Below the pieces are notes generated by a model. It saw nothing but the letters and a program-made list of their open reading frames with translations. It was not told the origin of the DNA and searched no databases. A DNA stretch of 64,000 nt from Oligoflexus sp. GTDB lineage: Bacteria; Bdellovibrionota_B; Oligoflexia; Oligoflexales; Oligoflexaceae. Both the position numbers and the translations under genes were made by a program. The stretch covers positions 62,001 to 126,000 of the forward strand of contig NZ_DASTAT010000022.1 in assembly GCF_035712445.1 (NCBI RefSeq), given 5' to 3'. Within the stretch, counting starts at the first letter, position 1, and every line of letters begins with the position of its first letter. Below, in pieces: positions 17,702-26,004 of the stretch.

Positions 17702-18073
17702 TTAGAGTTTCGATTCGTCGATCTTAAAAATCCTCGGGCTGATGCCTTCGGAATTCATGATGTGAGCCATTTCCCCTTCCAAATAGCGGGTGAGAACCTG
17801 CTTTTTGGGGTCGCTGCGCAGCTGTTCGACCACGCCCTGAAGCAGGGCGACCCGTTCTTTCGGGTCCTTGTTTTCCCGGACTTCGGTAATGATCTTGTCG
17901 AACTCGCCACGTTCCTGGGGACTCAAGCCATTGATATAGCCAATGTTCCTGGCCCTATCAAAGTTGGGGCCTTCCTTTTCCACGATCAGCTGTTCCGTCT
18001 TCTGATCACGGGCAAGAATAACGCCGGGATAACCGTCCCGGTTGAAATAGCTGTCGCCCACTTTGAATCCCAT
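17702..18073 (-). CDS. Hypothetical protein, first of a tandem paralogous pair
   Basis: A 123-residue soluble protein, unrecognised. It starts with a beta-type segment (VGDSYFNRDGYPGVI) and continues with charged helices (GLSPQERGEFDKIITEV, then RYLEGEMAHIM) that line up with those of the gene just downstream. A strong AGGAGG site lies before ATG 18073. The N-terminal part looks like a small barrel that might bind a ligand or partner, but this is only an impression. Confidence 0.7.
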   Translation of the reverse strand: MGFKVGDSYFNRDGYPGVILARDQKTEQLIVEKEGPNFDRARNIGYINGLSPQERGEFDKIITEVRENKDPKERVALLQGVVEQLRSDPKKQVLTRYLEGEMAHIMNSEGISPRIFKIDESKL

Positions 18074-18255
18074 GGATCCTCCTGATAGAGGGGCCTATCG
18101 AAAGAATACAAGTTTTTTTAGGGGACCTCAACGAAGCGAAATGATTCATTTTTTCCCAGCTTTCCTGGGTAGAAACTGCCTATAATTTTGGCTAATGCTG
18201 TTTAAGAAAAGCTGACAAAGCTCCGATAGAGAAGAGAATCCAGGAGGTTGTTGGT

Positions 18256-18300
18256 ATGCTGTTCAATAGGGTGAGGTCATGGGACAGGTTATCGAGTTAG
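18256..18300 (+). CDS. Possible 14-residue leader peptide
   Basis: An ATG at 18256 preceded by a strong AGGAGG (18242-18247) opens a 14-codon frame (MLFNRVRSWDRLSS) that stops at 18298-18300, inside the beginning of the next gene. The better ribosome site belongs to this short frame rather than to the 18279 gene. It could couple or attenuate translation of that gene, or simply be chance. Confidence 0.35.
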   Translation: MLFNRVRSWDRLSS

Positions 18301-18644
18301 CAAAATTTCGTTCAGTGAAAAAGCGGTCCTACTTAAAAAAGTACGAGTCGCACATTCACAAATTCGTCAATCATTTCATTCATCGCAACATCCGTTGCAG
18401 CTTCGAATCCATCAGCCAGCATTACATCGCGACCAAGCAGGCGGAGCAGGCCACGGCCTGGGATTACTACGATCTGCGGGATAGCCTGAAAGATGCGATC
18501 CATGAAGTCTTCGGTGATCAGATCTGGCTGGAATGCAATCAGTTCTACTGGTTCGATTCCCGCTATATCAGCAAGGAAGACCTCGTTGAAAGTTGCATCA
18601 GCCAGATGATCCTGGGTGCGGACGTGTCCGTTCAGAAACGCTGA
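18279..18644 (+). CDS. Hypothetical protein
   Basis: A 121-residue protein without a recognisable family. It has a basic N-terminus (KFRSVKKRSYLKKY), a His-rich helix and several aromatic residues near the C-terminus (NQFYWFDSRY). The composition suggests a small nucleic-acid- or partner-binding protein, but no motif proves it. A GTGAGG site precedes ATG 18279, and a short leader frame overlaps the start. It converges with the lipoprotein gene, leaving only three bases between stops. Confidence 0.6.
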   Translation: MGQVIELAKFRSVKKRSYLKKYESHIHKFVNHFIHRNIRCSFESISQHYIATKQAEQATAWDYYDLRDSLKDAIHEVFGDQIWLECNQFYWFDSRYISKEDLVESCISQMILGADVSVQKR

Positions 18645-18647
18645 CGC

Positions 18648-19688
18648 TTACTGGCAAACGCCTTCCAGCGACGCGAACTGATTCAGCTCCCGATACGATT
18701 CGATTCTTTGCCCACCGAATTTCTTATCGCTGTACTTAAAAAAGTAACGTGATTCCGAGGGAATGCCGGCATTTTCATAGGCCTGGGCATCAGTATCGGT
18801 ATTGCCGAAGGCATAGGCGATCTCAAATCCCTTATCCACCAAACGATTCAAAGCCTCGGATTTATAGGCCACGGCCTTGCCTCCGGTCAGACCCACCAGC
18901 GAGGCGAGGCTGGTTTCAATGCGGCCTTGGGGGAAGGAGCGCTCGGCGACGAATTCCCGGGTTCTTTGCACGGAGAGTTCGGGGCGCGCGGTCAGGTAAA
19001 CCGGACGGTAACCCTTGGTGACGAGGCCTTTCAAAGCTTCTGCAGCGCCGTCGTTGGCATCCGGCGTGGAGCCGCTGATGGTCGAACCGAGTTCCGCGAG
19101 TTCCGAGGTGGTCAGCGTTCCATCAACGTCGCTGACAAAGAGCGGAACGCCTTCTGGCACGACTTCGATAAAGAGTTCGGCGGCGCTGTGGTCACCCGCA
19201 ACGACAAGGCGCACGCGATGGCGGCCGACGCCGAGCTGCTTGTCAGCAGGAATCGGGAAATAGAGGCGTCCGCCATCATCAGGGATGCCCTCGATGGTAT
19301 CACCGCCGCCGTTTGTCGTAACAGCGGTACCGAGTTTTTCCCAGCTGTCCCCGCAGCCGCGCAGAAGATAGATGTCGACCTCTTCGCCTTTCAGATCTTT
19401 GCGGGCGAGAAGATTTCCGTAATTGAATTTACCGATGATCCATTGCTCCTCACCCACTTTGAAGTATTGGTCATGACCGCGATGCCACGCGTTACCACTT
19501 GGTTTTTTGCTGGACCAAGGGCGTAATGCTCCGGGATCAGGAGCTTTGGCATCGCAGGCTGGAATCGGCGCGCAGTTGTAGGTGACGGCGTTTTCATCCT
19601 GGAGCTGACTGGAGTCCGAGGGTTGACAGGCGCTGATCAGGGCGGTGAGACCGAGGGCACAGATCATGGAATGGGCGTGAATTCGCAT
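18648..19688 (-). CDS. Lipoprotein with lipin/LNS2-like HAD domain
   Basis: A 346-residue predicted lipoprotein (lipobox LISAC, Cys about 21). Residues about 60-175 form a beta-sandwich-like region. The C-terminal part is a HAD phosphatase of the LNS2 (lipin/Ned1/Smp2, PITP C-terminal) type: DVDGTLT at 187-193 supplies the nucleophile and acid aspartates, YLTAR the second motif, and AFGNTDTDAQAY the acidic fourth motif. The eukaryotic relatives dephosphorylate phosphatidate or bind lipid; here the domain would sit in the envelope. All HAD motifs are intact, so activity is likely. Substrate is inference. An AAGGAG site appears not to precede the ATG exactly; AAAGGAG lies 6 bases upstream. Confidence 0.82.
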   Translation of the reverse strand: MRIHAHSMICALGLTALISACQPSDSSQLQDENAVTYNCAPIPACDAKAPDPGALRPWSSKKPSGNAWHRGHDQYFKVGEEQWIIGKFNYGNLLARKDLKGEEVDIYLLRGCGDSWEKLGTAVTTNGGGDTIEGIPDDGGRLYFPIPADKQLGVGRHRVRLVVAGDHSAAELFIEVVPEGVPLFVSDVDGTLTTSELAELGSTISGSTPDANDGAAEALKGLVTKGYRPVYLTARPELSVQRTREFVAERSFPQGRIETSLASLVGLTGGKAVAYKSEALNRLVDKGFEIAYAFGNTDTDAQAYENAGIPSESRYFFKYSDKKFGGQRIESYRELNQFASLEGVCQ

Positions 19689-19794
19689 GAATACTCCTTT
19701 GTTCGAACCAGTTGTACTGCTTGAAGTTGGAGTACCATAACGCAGAAGACGGAGAATAAAGAAGGGGAAAAGGCTGAAGAAAAATCAACGTCTT

Positions 19795-19884
19795 GATTTG
19801 GCGCTTGGAGGTGATTTGGCGCTTGGAGGTGATTTGGCGCTTGGAGGTGATTTGACGCTCGGAGATGACTTGATGCTCGGAGAT
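19795..19884. repeat. 18-bp tandem repeat, five units
   Basis: Five head-to-tail 18-base units fill this stretch. Units 1-3 (19795-19848) are identical (GATTTGGCGCTTGGAGGT); units 4 and 5 are diverged (GATTTGACGCTCGGAGAT, GACTTGATGCTCGGAGAT). They lie between the end of rpoZ and the start of the lipoprotein gene, in front of the latter's promoter side. Since the unit is a multiple of three, frames stay open on both strands, but neither looks like a real gene. Confidence 0.9.
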
Positions 19885-19931
19885 GATGGGACGGGAAAAG
19901 CAAGGGACCCCAAGGATCCCCCAGAGGAAGA

Positions 19932-20183
19932 TCAGGCCGGGTCGATGGCAGCAGCCACGGAAACCTGGGTCGGCTGGCGCGGAGACACGACGCCTTCGGG
20001 CTGGACACTGACAACGAGACCTTCGGCAATTTCACGCAGAGCTGTGACAGCTTCTTTGTTCTTGGTTTTGACCAAAGGAGTTTTGCCTTCCATCAGCTGA
20101 CGGGTCCGGTGCGAAGCAACGGCGACCAGCGCAAAGCGATTCTCGATATATTGGAGGCAGTCTTCTATGGAAACGCGGGCCAT
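19932..20183 (-). CDS. rpoZ: DNA-directed RNA polymerase omega subunit
   Basis: An 83-residue subunit that helps fold and hold the beta' subunit of RNA polymerase and contributes to the ppGpp site in some bacteria. The N-terminal half is diagnostic: ARVSIEDCLQYIENRF, then LVAVASHRTRQL, followed by the KNKEAVTALREIAEG helix. The start at 20183 has AAGGAG upstream; the longer frame to 20231 adds a non-homologous leader. The C-terminal tail (after about residue 60) is lineage-specific. No spoT or gmk neighbour is present, unlike in many genomes. Confidence 0.93.
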   Translation of the reverse strand: MARVSIEDCLQYIENRFALVAVASHRTRQLMEGKTPLVKTKNKEAVTALREIAEGLVVSVQPEGVVSPRQPTQVSVAAAIDPA

Positions 20184-20305
20184 GTACCACTCCTTGGAAA
20201 TAAAGAAAGGACGAAAGGCTATTATAAACAATCGGCTGAGTCAATCAAGTTGTGTCTGCCGTTTCTGCAAGTTTTTTGAGCACAAATAGGTCAAAAATGC
20301 CCAGA

Positions 20306-20335
20306 TTCGCGCATATGCGGCCTCTTTGGTATAAT
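20306..20335 (+). promoter_or_regulatory. Candidate promoter of the TPR/barrel gene
   Basis: A perfect TATAAT (20330-20335) lies 38 bases before the ATG at 20374. The best -35 match 18 bases upstream is TTCGCG (20306-20311), which is poor. The -10 element carries the call. Confidence 0.45.
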
Positions 20336-20373
20336 AAAGCGAGACAGGAAAACGTACCATCGAAAGAGGCTTG

Positions 20374-22014
20374 ATGAAAGCACTGATCCAGACCGCTGGT
20401 CTTATGACCACCCTCTGGGGGATCCATATCCCTTTGGCGGGGCTTGGTCCGTCGTCTGTGGTCTGGGCCGCCCCGGTGAAAACTCCAGCCAAGAACGCGG
20501 TTCTGCAGAAACTCTTCCGCCGCGGCATGGACGCTTACGAATCCAAGTCCTACGAAGATGCCGTCGATCTCTTTTCACAGCTCCTGCAAAAGCAGCCCGA
20601 TTATATCCCGGCGAAAATCCAGCTTGCGCGCGCACTCTATCAGCTCAAGCGTTTTCCTGAATCGTATAGACTCTTCCAGCAGGTCGAGGATATCAGCATC
20701 CTGGAACCGGATCCCAGCTATGAATATGGCCAGGCCGCATTCCGCGCTGATGATTTCACCAATGCCCTGAAAGCCTTTCGCAATGTCCCCAATGGGCATC
20801 CGTTCTTCGATTTGGCAGGATACTATGGTGGCATCGCCGCTTTCAAACAGGGCGAATATCAGCTTTCGCTCGATCTTTTCGAGCAGGCCGTCGTGCTCCC
20901 CTCCAAACTCTTGAAGTCGCAAAAGCTTTATCAAAAAGAAGCCGAGCGCCTATTGATCCAGCAGCAGAAGCAGGAGCTGCAAAATTCCGTGCCCCCTGGC
21001 GCGCGCCCTAACGGGTCCACGGGTGAACCACAGGAACCGCCGAAACCCTTCCGTTACCTCGCCGCTCAGCGGCAGGTGCAGCTCGTCCCGCGCGTCACCA
21101 TGCAATCGCGTCAGACGGCGGACAACCGCACGACCGATCACGATATCATGGGCGGCACCTTTGAACTCAACATGGGAATCGAACGCAACGGAGCGGTGCA
21201 TAAGGCTCCGCATTGGATTTTTCAGGCCGATATCTGGGCGCTGGGAATTGAAGGCGGAACCAACGAGGTCCTGGCCCTGCCCACGGCGCGAACCGAACAG
21301 GAACGCTTTCTTCTGCAGAAATCGAAGCCACGCTCCCTTTATGGTTTTGGAGCCGAGGCCGCGGTGGAATGGTCGATCGCAACCGGCACGAGTTTGGGCC
21401 TGAACGTGGGAGGCCGCGGCCTTGTGCCCGGTGGCTCCGACAATCCTCAGGGCGCGAGCATTCCGCAGCTCGGCATTTTCCTTGCGCAGAAGAACAATAA
21501 CCTTGAGACAGTCCTGAAGACTGATTTTTACGGCTATCTCTATGATGGGGATTTTCTCTTCTCCAACGCGCGCCAGCTCGGGCGGGTCGAATATGTAGCG
21601 ATGAATCGCATTCGCTTCGGACTCCAGGGTGAACTTTCCGAATATGCCTACAATGTGGATCGCGTGAACGGACCCGACTGGCAGGGGCGCATCCTCTCCG
21701 AAATCGGTTACGGTCAGGATACGGGCTTCCGCGCCGCGATCGGGGCTTTCTTTGAAATCACGGAAGGCCAAAGGTTTCACGACATCGGTGACGTCTCCGT
21801 GATCGAATTCGATCACAATACCTTCGGGGCGCGCGCACGTGCGGACGTCACCGTGGTGAAGGCCATAGATCTGGGGCTTGAAGCCTGGGTGATGGATCGC
21901 AGCATGACCGGACTGAGTCCCAGCAACGACGATACCCGTGCTGCCCAGCGTGCGATCTTTCCCACCGTGATTTCCAACATCACGTTCCATATCAATATCC
22001 ACACAGGTTTCTAA
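20374..22014 (+). CDS. Secreted TPR protein with beta-barrel-like C-terminal domain
   Basis: A 546-residue protein with a signal peptide (cleavage near VWAAP). Residues about 45-200 hold TPR-type helices (AVDLFSQLLQKQPDYIPAKI, then QYLSL-type helices). The rest (about 230-546) is strand-rich with alternating aromatic and polar residues and ends in SNITFHINIHTGF, a terminal Phe as in outer-membrane barrels. This layout resembles TPR-plus-barrel outer-membrane proteins of the DUF560/Slam kind, but I cannot confirm the family. A GAAAGAGG site precedes ATG 20374; the TTG at 20371 is less likely. Predicted location is the outer membrane. Confidence 0.75.
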   Translation: MKALIQTAGLMTTLWGIHIPLAGLGPSSVVWAAPVKTPAKNAVLQKLFRRGMDAYESKSYEDAVDLFSQLLQKQPDYIPAKIQLARALYQLKRFPESYRLFQQVEDISILEPDPSYEYGQAAFRADDFTNALKAFRNVPNGHPFFDLAGYYGGIAAFKQGEYQLSLDLFEQAVVLPSKLLKSQKLYQKEAERLLIQQQKQELQNSVPPGARPNGSTGEPQEPPKPFRYLAAQRQVQLVPRVTMQSRQTADNRTTDHDIMGGTFELNMGIERNGAVHKAPHWIFQADIWALGIEGGTNEVLALPTARTEQERFLLQKSKPRSLYGFGAEAAVEWSIATGTSLGLNVGGRGLVPGGSDNPQGASIPQLGIFLAQKNNNLETVLKTDFYGYLYDGDFLFSNARQLGRVEYVAMNRIRFGLQGELSEYAYNVDRVNGPDWQGRILSEIGYGQDTGFRAAIGAFFEITEGQRFHDIGDVSVIEFDHNTFGARARADVTVVKAIDLGLEAWVMDRSMTGLSPSNDDTRAAQRAIFPTVISNITFHINIHTGF

Positions 22015-22032
22015 AATAAAAGGAGGTCGACC

Positions 22033-22512
22033 ATGGATCGTCAATGGGTCAAGATCCTTGCCCAAGCGAGCCTTGAGGATGGCGCTTGGAAACTCGGCAA
22101 TCCTGCGGCCGCGCATGAACACAGTCGCGCGACGCTGCAAAAAACCGTCACGCTGCTCTTTCAAAACACCAAGGAAGCCGTGGCGATTTTCAATGACAAC
22201 AGCCGGAAGGATAAAAAATTAAGCCTCTTTCCCGTCTATGCCAAAGGCCGGGAAACCATGGCCGGCTTCGTTCTGGTCCTGGGGCGCCTGCAGCTGCAGC
22301 TCATGCAAACTGACCTGAGTCTTGAGATCCATCTGTCGCGGCTGCAGGGTTTTCATCAGAGCAACGAACTCCTTCATCGCTTCGATCCCCACTGCGACCC
22401 TTTCGGCGGAATCTCCTGGATCATGGATCAAAAATCTATTATGACTGATGAAATGATTGTGAAACAGCTTCTCCACGACCTTTGCCGGGAAGCCTACATC
22501 AGCGAGTGGTAA
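22033..22512 (+). CDS. Hypothetical protein
   Basis: A 159-residue soluble protein with no family recognised. A strong AAAGGAGG precedes the ATG, and its 18-base distance from the TPR/barrel gene suggests co-transcription. The sequence has one hydrophobic amphipathic segment (MAGFVLVLGRLQLQLMQ) and a C-terminal helix (EMIVKQLLHDLCREAYISEW). It is followed three bases later by another small gene, then by the NAD(P)HX repair gene, so this is the second gene of a likely five- or six-gene operon. Confidence 0.7.
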   Translation: MDRQWVKILAQASLEDGAWKLGNPAAAHEHSRATLQKTVTLLFQNTKEAVAIFNDNSRKDKKLSLFPVYAKGRETMAGFVLVLGRLQLQLMQTDLSLEIHLSRLQGFHQSNELLHRFDPHCDPFGGISWIMDQKSIMTDEMIVKQLLHDLCREAYISEW

Positions 22513-22515
22513 TCC

Positions 22516-22818
22516 ATGCAGATCCAGTTCTCCGATAACGATCCCCAGGCCATCGTAAAAAAATTGGAAGAGGCCATGGGTGGCCGCGCCCTTGCCAAGA
22601 TGGTCAATTTCGATATGAGTGGCAATGAACTGATCGTCACTATTTCCAAGCTGGGCACCTCGACCCTTCATTTCAAATGCGACCAGACCCCTAAAGGTTG
22701 CCATTTCGCCCTAAGCAAGGAAAAGATCGCTCTGGCTCATCGGCCGCTCAAGGGTGAAGTGACGGAAAAAATCGTGAAAGTTATCCAGAAGGCCGGTGGC
22801 CACGTCAGTGGAAGCTGA
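22516..22818 (+). CDS. Hypothetical small protein
   Basis: A 100-residue soluble protein. It looks like an alpha/beta fold: helix (DPQAIVKKLEEAMGGRALAKM), strands (ELIVTISKLGTSTLHFKC), helix (VTEKIVKVIQKAGGHV). It is tightly packed between neighbours, three bases after the preceding stop and three before the next start. I do not recognise the family. The compact fold and position suggest an accessory of the same operon rather than a distinct pathway. Confidence 0.65.
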   Translation: MQIQFSDNDPQAIVKKLEEAMGGRALAKMVNFDMSGNELIVTISKLGTSTLHFKCDQTPKGCHFALSKEKIALAHRPLKGEVTEKIVKVIQKAGGHVSGS

Positions 22819-22821
22819 GCC

Positions 22822-24348
22822 GTGATCTGGAGCAGCCAGGCCGCTCGCGAGATTGATCAGCTCACGACGACGCTCTACGGTGTGCCCTCTCTGGACCTTA
22901 TGGAAGCCGCCGGTCTAGGTGTCGCGCGCCTCGCGATGGAAATATGGAAACCCGGCCTCAGCGTACTCGTGGTGGCCGGGGCTGGGAATAACGGTGGGGA
23001 CGCATTGGTGGCCGCCCGTTATCTCGCGGAAGCTGGTTTTGCGCCCCAGGTTTTCAGTGTCATGGCCGAAGGCGCCACGGAATCACCCGATCGCAAAACG
23101 CAGCGCTTGCGCTATGAAGCTTCGGGAAACGTCTGTCATCCCTATCGCAACGCTCAGGATTTTTCCTCTTTCGATTCCCATACGATGATTATGGATGGTC
23201 TGCTCGGCCTGGGTCCGAAAGAACCGCTGCGTCCGGGTTTGATTCGGCAGTGCCTGAAGGATTTGGCGGCTTTGAACGCCGAACGCGTGCTCGCCGTGGA
23301 TCTGCCGTCGGGACTTTTAGCGGACAGCTGGCAGCCGGATGAAGTTTATCTGCGCGCCACGCATACGATCACCTTCGGTGCTGCCAAACCTTTGCATCGA
23401 ATGGAGCCGGCGCGTTCGGCCTCGGGTGACCTGCGGGTTTATCCTTTGCCCTTTCACCCCGAAGCCATCGCCAGCAGCCTGCAAAAGCAGGGTTTTCTGC
23501 TGGAAGAGGACAGGCACGTGCTGCCCTCGCATTCACCGTGGCACGCGCTGCCTGCGGATGCCCATAAGTTTACGCGTGGTCACATGCTGGTGATCGGCGG
23601 CAGTCGCGGCAAACTCGGTGCCCCGCTTTTGGCCGCGGAAGCAGCCATGCGGGCCGGAGCCGGCTGGGTCAGCGTCGCTCTTCTTGATGATCATGATCGA
23701 CCTGCCTTGCCGCGATTTTTAACCTATGAAGACTTTGGAGCAGATCCCGGGAGACTGATCCCCTTTATCCGCGAGCGGCGCGTCAAGGCCCTTGTGATCG
23801 GTCCTGGGACCATGCAGAATCCTTTGACTGCTGAACTTCTGAAAGCGCTTCAGAACGAGCAGAAAACTCTGGGCCTTTTTCTCGTCTTCGATGCCGGGGC
23901 TTTGAAAAACTGGAGTGAACGGGCCGCGGGACTTCGCTTCGATCCGAGTCGCACGCTGCTGACTCCGCATCCTGGTGAATGGCGCGCGATCGACAAAGCG
24001 CATAGCGACTTGAACAATTTGCAAGCGCTCGATCAGGCCTGGAAATTTTGTGAAATTTTTGGTGTCAGTGTCTTCTATAAAAGCGCCACGCCCTTCACCC
24101 TGTCAGCGCATCAGGGTCGGCGCCTGCTTCTGAATAGCGACGGGTCGCGGGCCCTCGGAAAAGCGGGCAGCGGTGATGTTCTGGCCGGTGTGGCTGCTGC
24201 CTTCGCTTGCGCGGAACCGAAGGCCGAGCTTGTGGGAAACGAAGCGCAAAGAGCAGTGGCGAAGGCAGCCCAAAAAGCGGTATTGCATTGGGGAATGGAC
24301 GGTCTTGGTCCCGAGGATTTGATTGAGAATCTCGGTGGGGCCTATTAA
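22822..24348 (+). CDS. nnr: Bifunctional NAD(P)H-hydrate epimerase / dehydratase
   Basis: A 508-residue metabolite repair enzyme with GTG start. The N-terminal YjeF_N epimerase domain (1 to about 210; GAGNNGGDALVAARYL) interconverts S- and R-NAD(P)HX. The C-terminal ribokinase-like domain (about 230-508) dehydrates the S form using ADP or ATP: GHMLVIGGSRGKLGAP, LTPHPGEW and the catalytic GSGDVLAGVAA near 450 are all present. Both halves look intact. A carbonic anhydrase-like gene follows after 10 bases. Confidence 0.95.
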   Translation: MIWSSQAAREIDQLTTTLYGVPSLDLMEAAGLGVARLAMEIWKPGLSVLVVAGAGNNGGDALVAARYLAEAGFAPQVFSVMAEGATESPDRKTQRLRYEASGNVCHPYRNAQDFSSFDSHTMIMDGLLGLGPKEPLRPGLIRQCLKDLAALNAERVLAVDLPSGLLADSWQPDEVYLRATHTITFGAAKPLHRMEPARSASGDLRVYPLPFHPEAIASSLQKQGFLLEEDRHVLPSHSPWHALPADAHKFTRGHMLVIGGSRGKLGAPLLAAEAAMRAGAGWVSVALLDDHDRPALPRFLTYEDFGADPGRLIPFIRERRVKALVIGPGTMQNPLTAELLKALQNEQKTLGLFLVFDAGALKNWSERAAGLRFDPSRTLLTPHPGEWRAIDKAHSDLNNLQALDQAWKFCEIFGVSVFYKSATPFTLSAHQGRRLLLNSDGSRALGKAGSGDVLAGVAAAFACAEPKAELVGNEAQRAVAKAAQKAVLHWGMDGLGPEDLIENLGGAY

Positions 24349-24358
24349 GGAGTGAACG

Positions 24359-24889
24359 ATGTATTTGATGCCAGGATCCACCCTGCTGCCCTATAAGGGC
24401 AAACTGCCCAAGCTGGGTCAGGGTGTTTTTGTTGCCAGCGGTGCGCATATTATCGGCGATACGGAGATTGGTGAACAGAGCAGCATCTGGTTTAACGTCG
24501 TGATTCGAGGGGATTGCAACTACATCCGCATCGGCAAGCGCACCAATATCCAGGACGGAACCGTTATTCACGTCACCAACACGTATTTCCCGACATTCAT
24601 CGGTGATGACGTCACGGTGGGTCACGGGGCCGTGCTCCATGGCTGCCGTATCGGTAATCTCTGCTTGATCGGCATGGGCGCGACTGTCATGGACGATGTA
24701 ACAATTCCCGAACGTTGCGTGGTCGCCGCCGGTTCGCTCGTTCCTCCAGGGAAAAAATACAACCCCGGAACCCTGATTAAAGGGAATCCCGCGCGCGAAG
24801 CTCGACCTTTGACCGATAAAGAACTTGCTGATCTGGAGCGTTCGGTCCAGTATTACCTCGAGTACAAGCGAGGTTATGAGCCAAATTGA
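24359..24889 (+). CDS. Gamma-class carbonic anhydrase family protein
   Basis: A 176-residue left-handed beta-helix protein of the YrdA/CaiE/gamma-carbonic anhydrase family. Hexapeptide repeats run from about residue 25 to 130 (GDTEIGEQSSIWFNVVIRGD, TNIQDGTVIHV, VTVGHGAVLHGCRIGNLCLIGMGA). The three zinc-binding His positions fit H in VIHV and the two in GHGAVLHG. Members hydrate CO2 or are inactive scaffolds; which applies here cannot be told. AAGGAG precedes ATG 24359. Its stop overlaps the TTG of the rhodanese gene. Confidence 0.92.
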   Translation: MYLMPGSTLLPYKGKLPKLGQGVFVASGAHIIGDTEIGEQSSIWFNVVIRGDCNYIRIGKRTNIQDGTVIHVTNTYFPTFIGDDVTVGHGAVLHGCRIGNLCLIGMGATVMDDVTIPERCVVAAGSLVPPGKKYNPGTLIKGNPAREARPLTDKELADLERSVQYYLEYKRGYEPN

Positions 24890-25413
24890 GCCTTAGTCAC
24901 GATCGGACTCTGTCCACCCTTCCCATTCCGCACCTGCCGATGGTCATTGAAGAGGCCTTCTCGGTGCTGTGCTGGCAGTCGGGAGCCAGAGCCGAAGACG
25001 TACACCAATGGACGATTGCGGACCTCGCGGAACGCGCCCACACCCCTATCGAAGGAGTCGTAAAAAGATTGGAACAGATAGAAGCGATGGCCAAGGATAT
25101 CGAAATCAGCGCGACCTCCCTTCAGGATCTTCTGCGGAAAAACCCAGAGCGCGTTTTTCTTTTGGATGTACGGGAACCCTGGGAATTTGAAATATGCCGG
25201 CTGCCGGGATCCCATCTGATGGCCCGAATGGATCTGGCTAAAATTTTCGAGGGTTTGAAAGAGCTGACGGTTGTCACTGTCTGTCACCACGGAGTGCGTT
25301 CACTCTCGGCGGCTTTTTATCTGCAGGAAGCGGGTTTAAAGCAGGTCAAGTCCCTGAGCGGGGGCGTGGAAAGCTGGGCCACTCTCGTTGAGCCCAGCAT
25401 GGTTCGCTACTGA
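24886..25413 (+). CDS. Rhodanese domain protein
   Basis: A 175-residue protein. The N-terminal 75 residues are helical and unrecognised; the C-terminal 95 form a rhodanese domain: LLDVREPWEFEICRLPGS, then VVTVCHHGVRSLSAAFYLQEAG with the active-site Cys, then GGVESWA. It would transfer sulfur through a Cys persulfide, or act as a phosphatase-like relative. The TTG at 24886 overlaps the upstream stop; an ATG at 24940 is an alternative start that would still leave the rhodanese whole. Last gene of the operon. Confidence 0.88.
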   Translation: MSLSHDRTLSTLPIPHLPMVIEEAFSVLCWQSGARAEDVHQWTIADLAERAHTPIEGVVKRLEQIEAMAKDIEISATSLQDLLRKNPERVFLLDVREPWEFEICRLPGSHLMARMDLAKIFEGLKELTVVTVCHHGVRSLSAAFYLQEAGLKQVKSLSGGVESWATLVEPSMVRY

Positions 25414-26004
25414 TTATTTCTTGGCACTCAGGCGATCATCAGCCTGGGTGGCTGCCGGATAATAATAATCCATCGTGGCCTTGATGTTCAGCTGGTCCGC
25501 GGTTTTCAGATGAAAACGCTCGGAGTTGGCCAGTTCGTGCAGATAGGCTTCACGCTCCGCCTGCAGCGTTCCATCCAATCCCATAAGATCCTTCATGCGA
25601 ATCACAGCAAAATTCTGCCGGCAGTGAACTTCAAGTTCATGAGCCAGAGTCGAGCCGAGAAGGGCCCAGCTGGTGAAAGCCGCAGGTCCGATCGTCACAT
25701 CCAGTTTGCTGCCCCAGCCGTTCAGAGTCGTGAGGCCGCGATCTTCAAGGGTCATATCCAAACGAGGTGCATTGGCATTGGCCGGCACCTTGATATCGAA
25801 CAGAGTCATGGCAATGTCGATGCTCTCCTGGGTCAAGGCCGGTTTGGTCGAAGGTGGAACCACCGTGACCGCACGCAACTCCTTGGAAAAAAGCTCGCGC
25901 TGATCCATCGACTGCTTGGCAAGGAAGATACCGCCAGCAGCGGAAAATACCAGGCTCAGGGCCATGATTCGGAACATCGAGGTGGAGGCAGCTTTCAGAA
26001 ACAT
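25414..26004 (-). CDS. Putative secreted zincin-like protein
   Basis: A 196-residue protein with an N-terminal hydrophobic segment (about residues 8-28) that may be an uncleaved anchor or signal. It carries HELEVH at 122-127 and, 23 residues on, EREAY (E150-Y154), the HExxH ... ExEAY layout of small gluzincin-like domains. This suggests a zinc peptidase or a domain derived from one; the family is not recognised. The ATG 26004 with GGAG upstream fits better than the longer frame to 26073. It converges with the rhodanese gene and abuts its stop. Confidence 0.7.
   Translation of the reverse strand: MFLKAASTSMFRIMALSLVFSAAGGIFLAKQSMDQRELFSKELRAVTVVPPSTKPALTQESIDIAMTLFDIKVPANANAPRLDMTLEDRGLTTLNGWGSKLDVTIGPAAFTSWALLGSTLAHELEVHCRQNFAVIRMKDLMGLDGTLQAEREAYLHELANSERFHLKTADQLNIKATMDYYYPAATQADDRLSAKK

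Noticed and set aside
19795..19884. CRISPR array
   Set aside because: Units are 18 bases head to tail with no spacers, and no cas genes are present.
19664..20100. Frames on both strands through the 18-base repeat
   Set aside because: They exist because the unit length is a multiple of three. The proteins would be simple repeats, and the frames run into rpoZ and the lipoprotein start.
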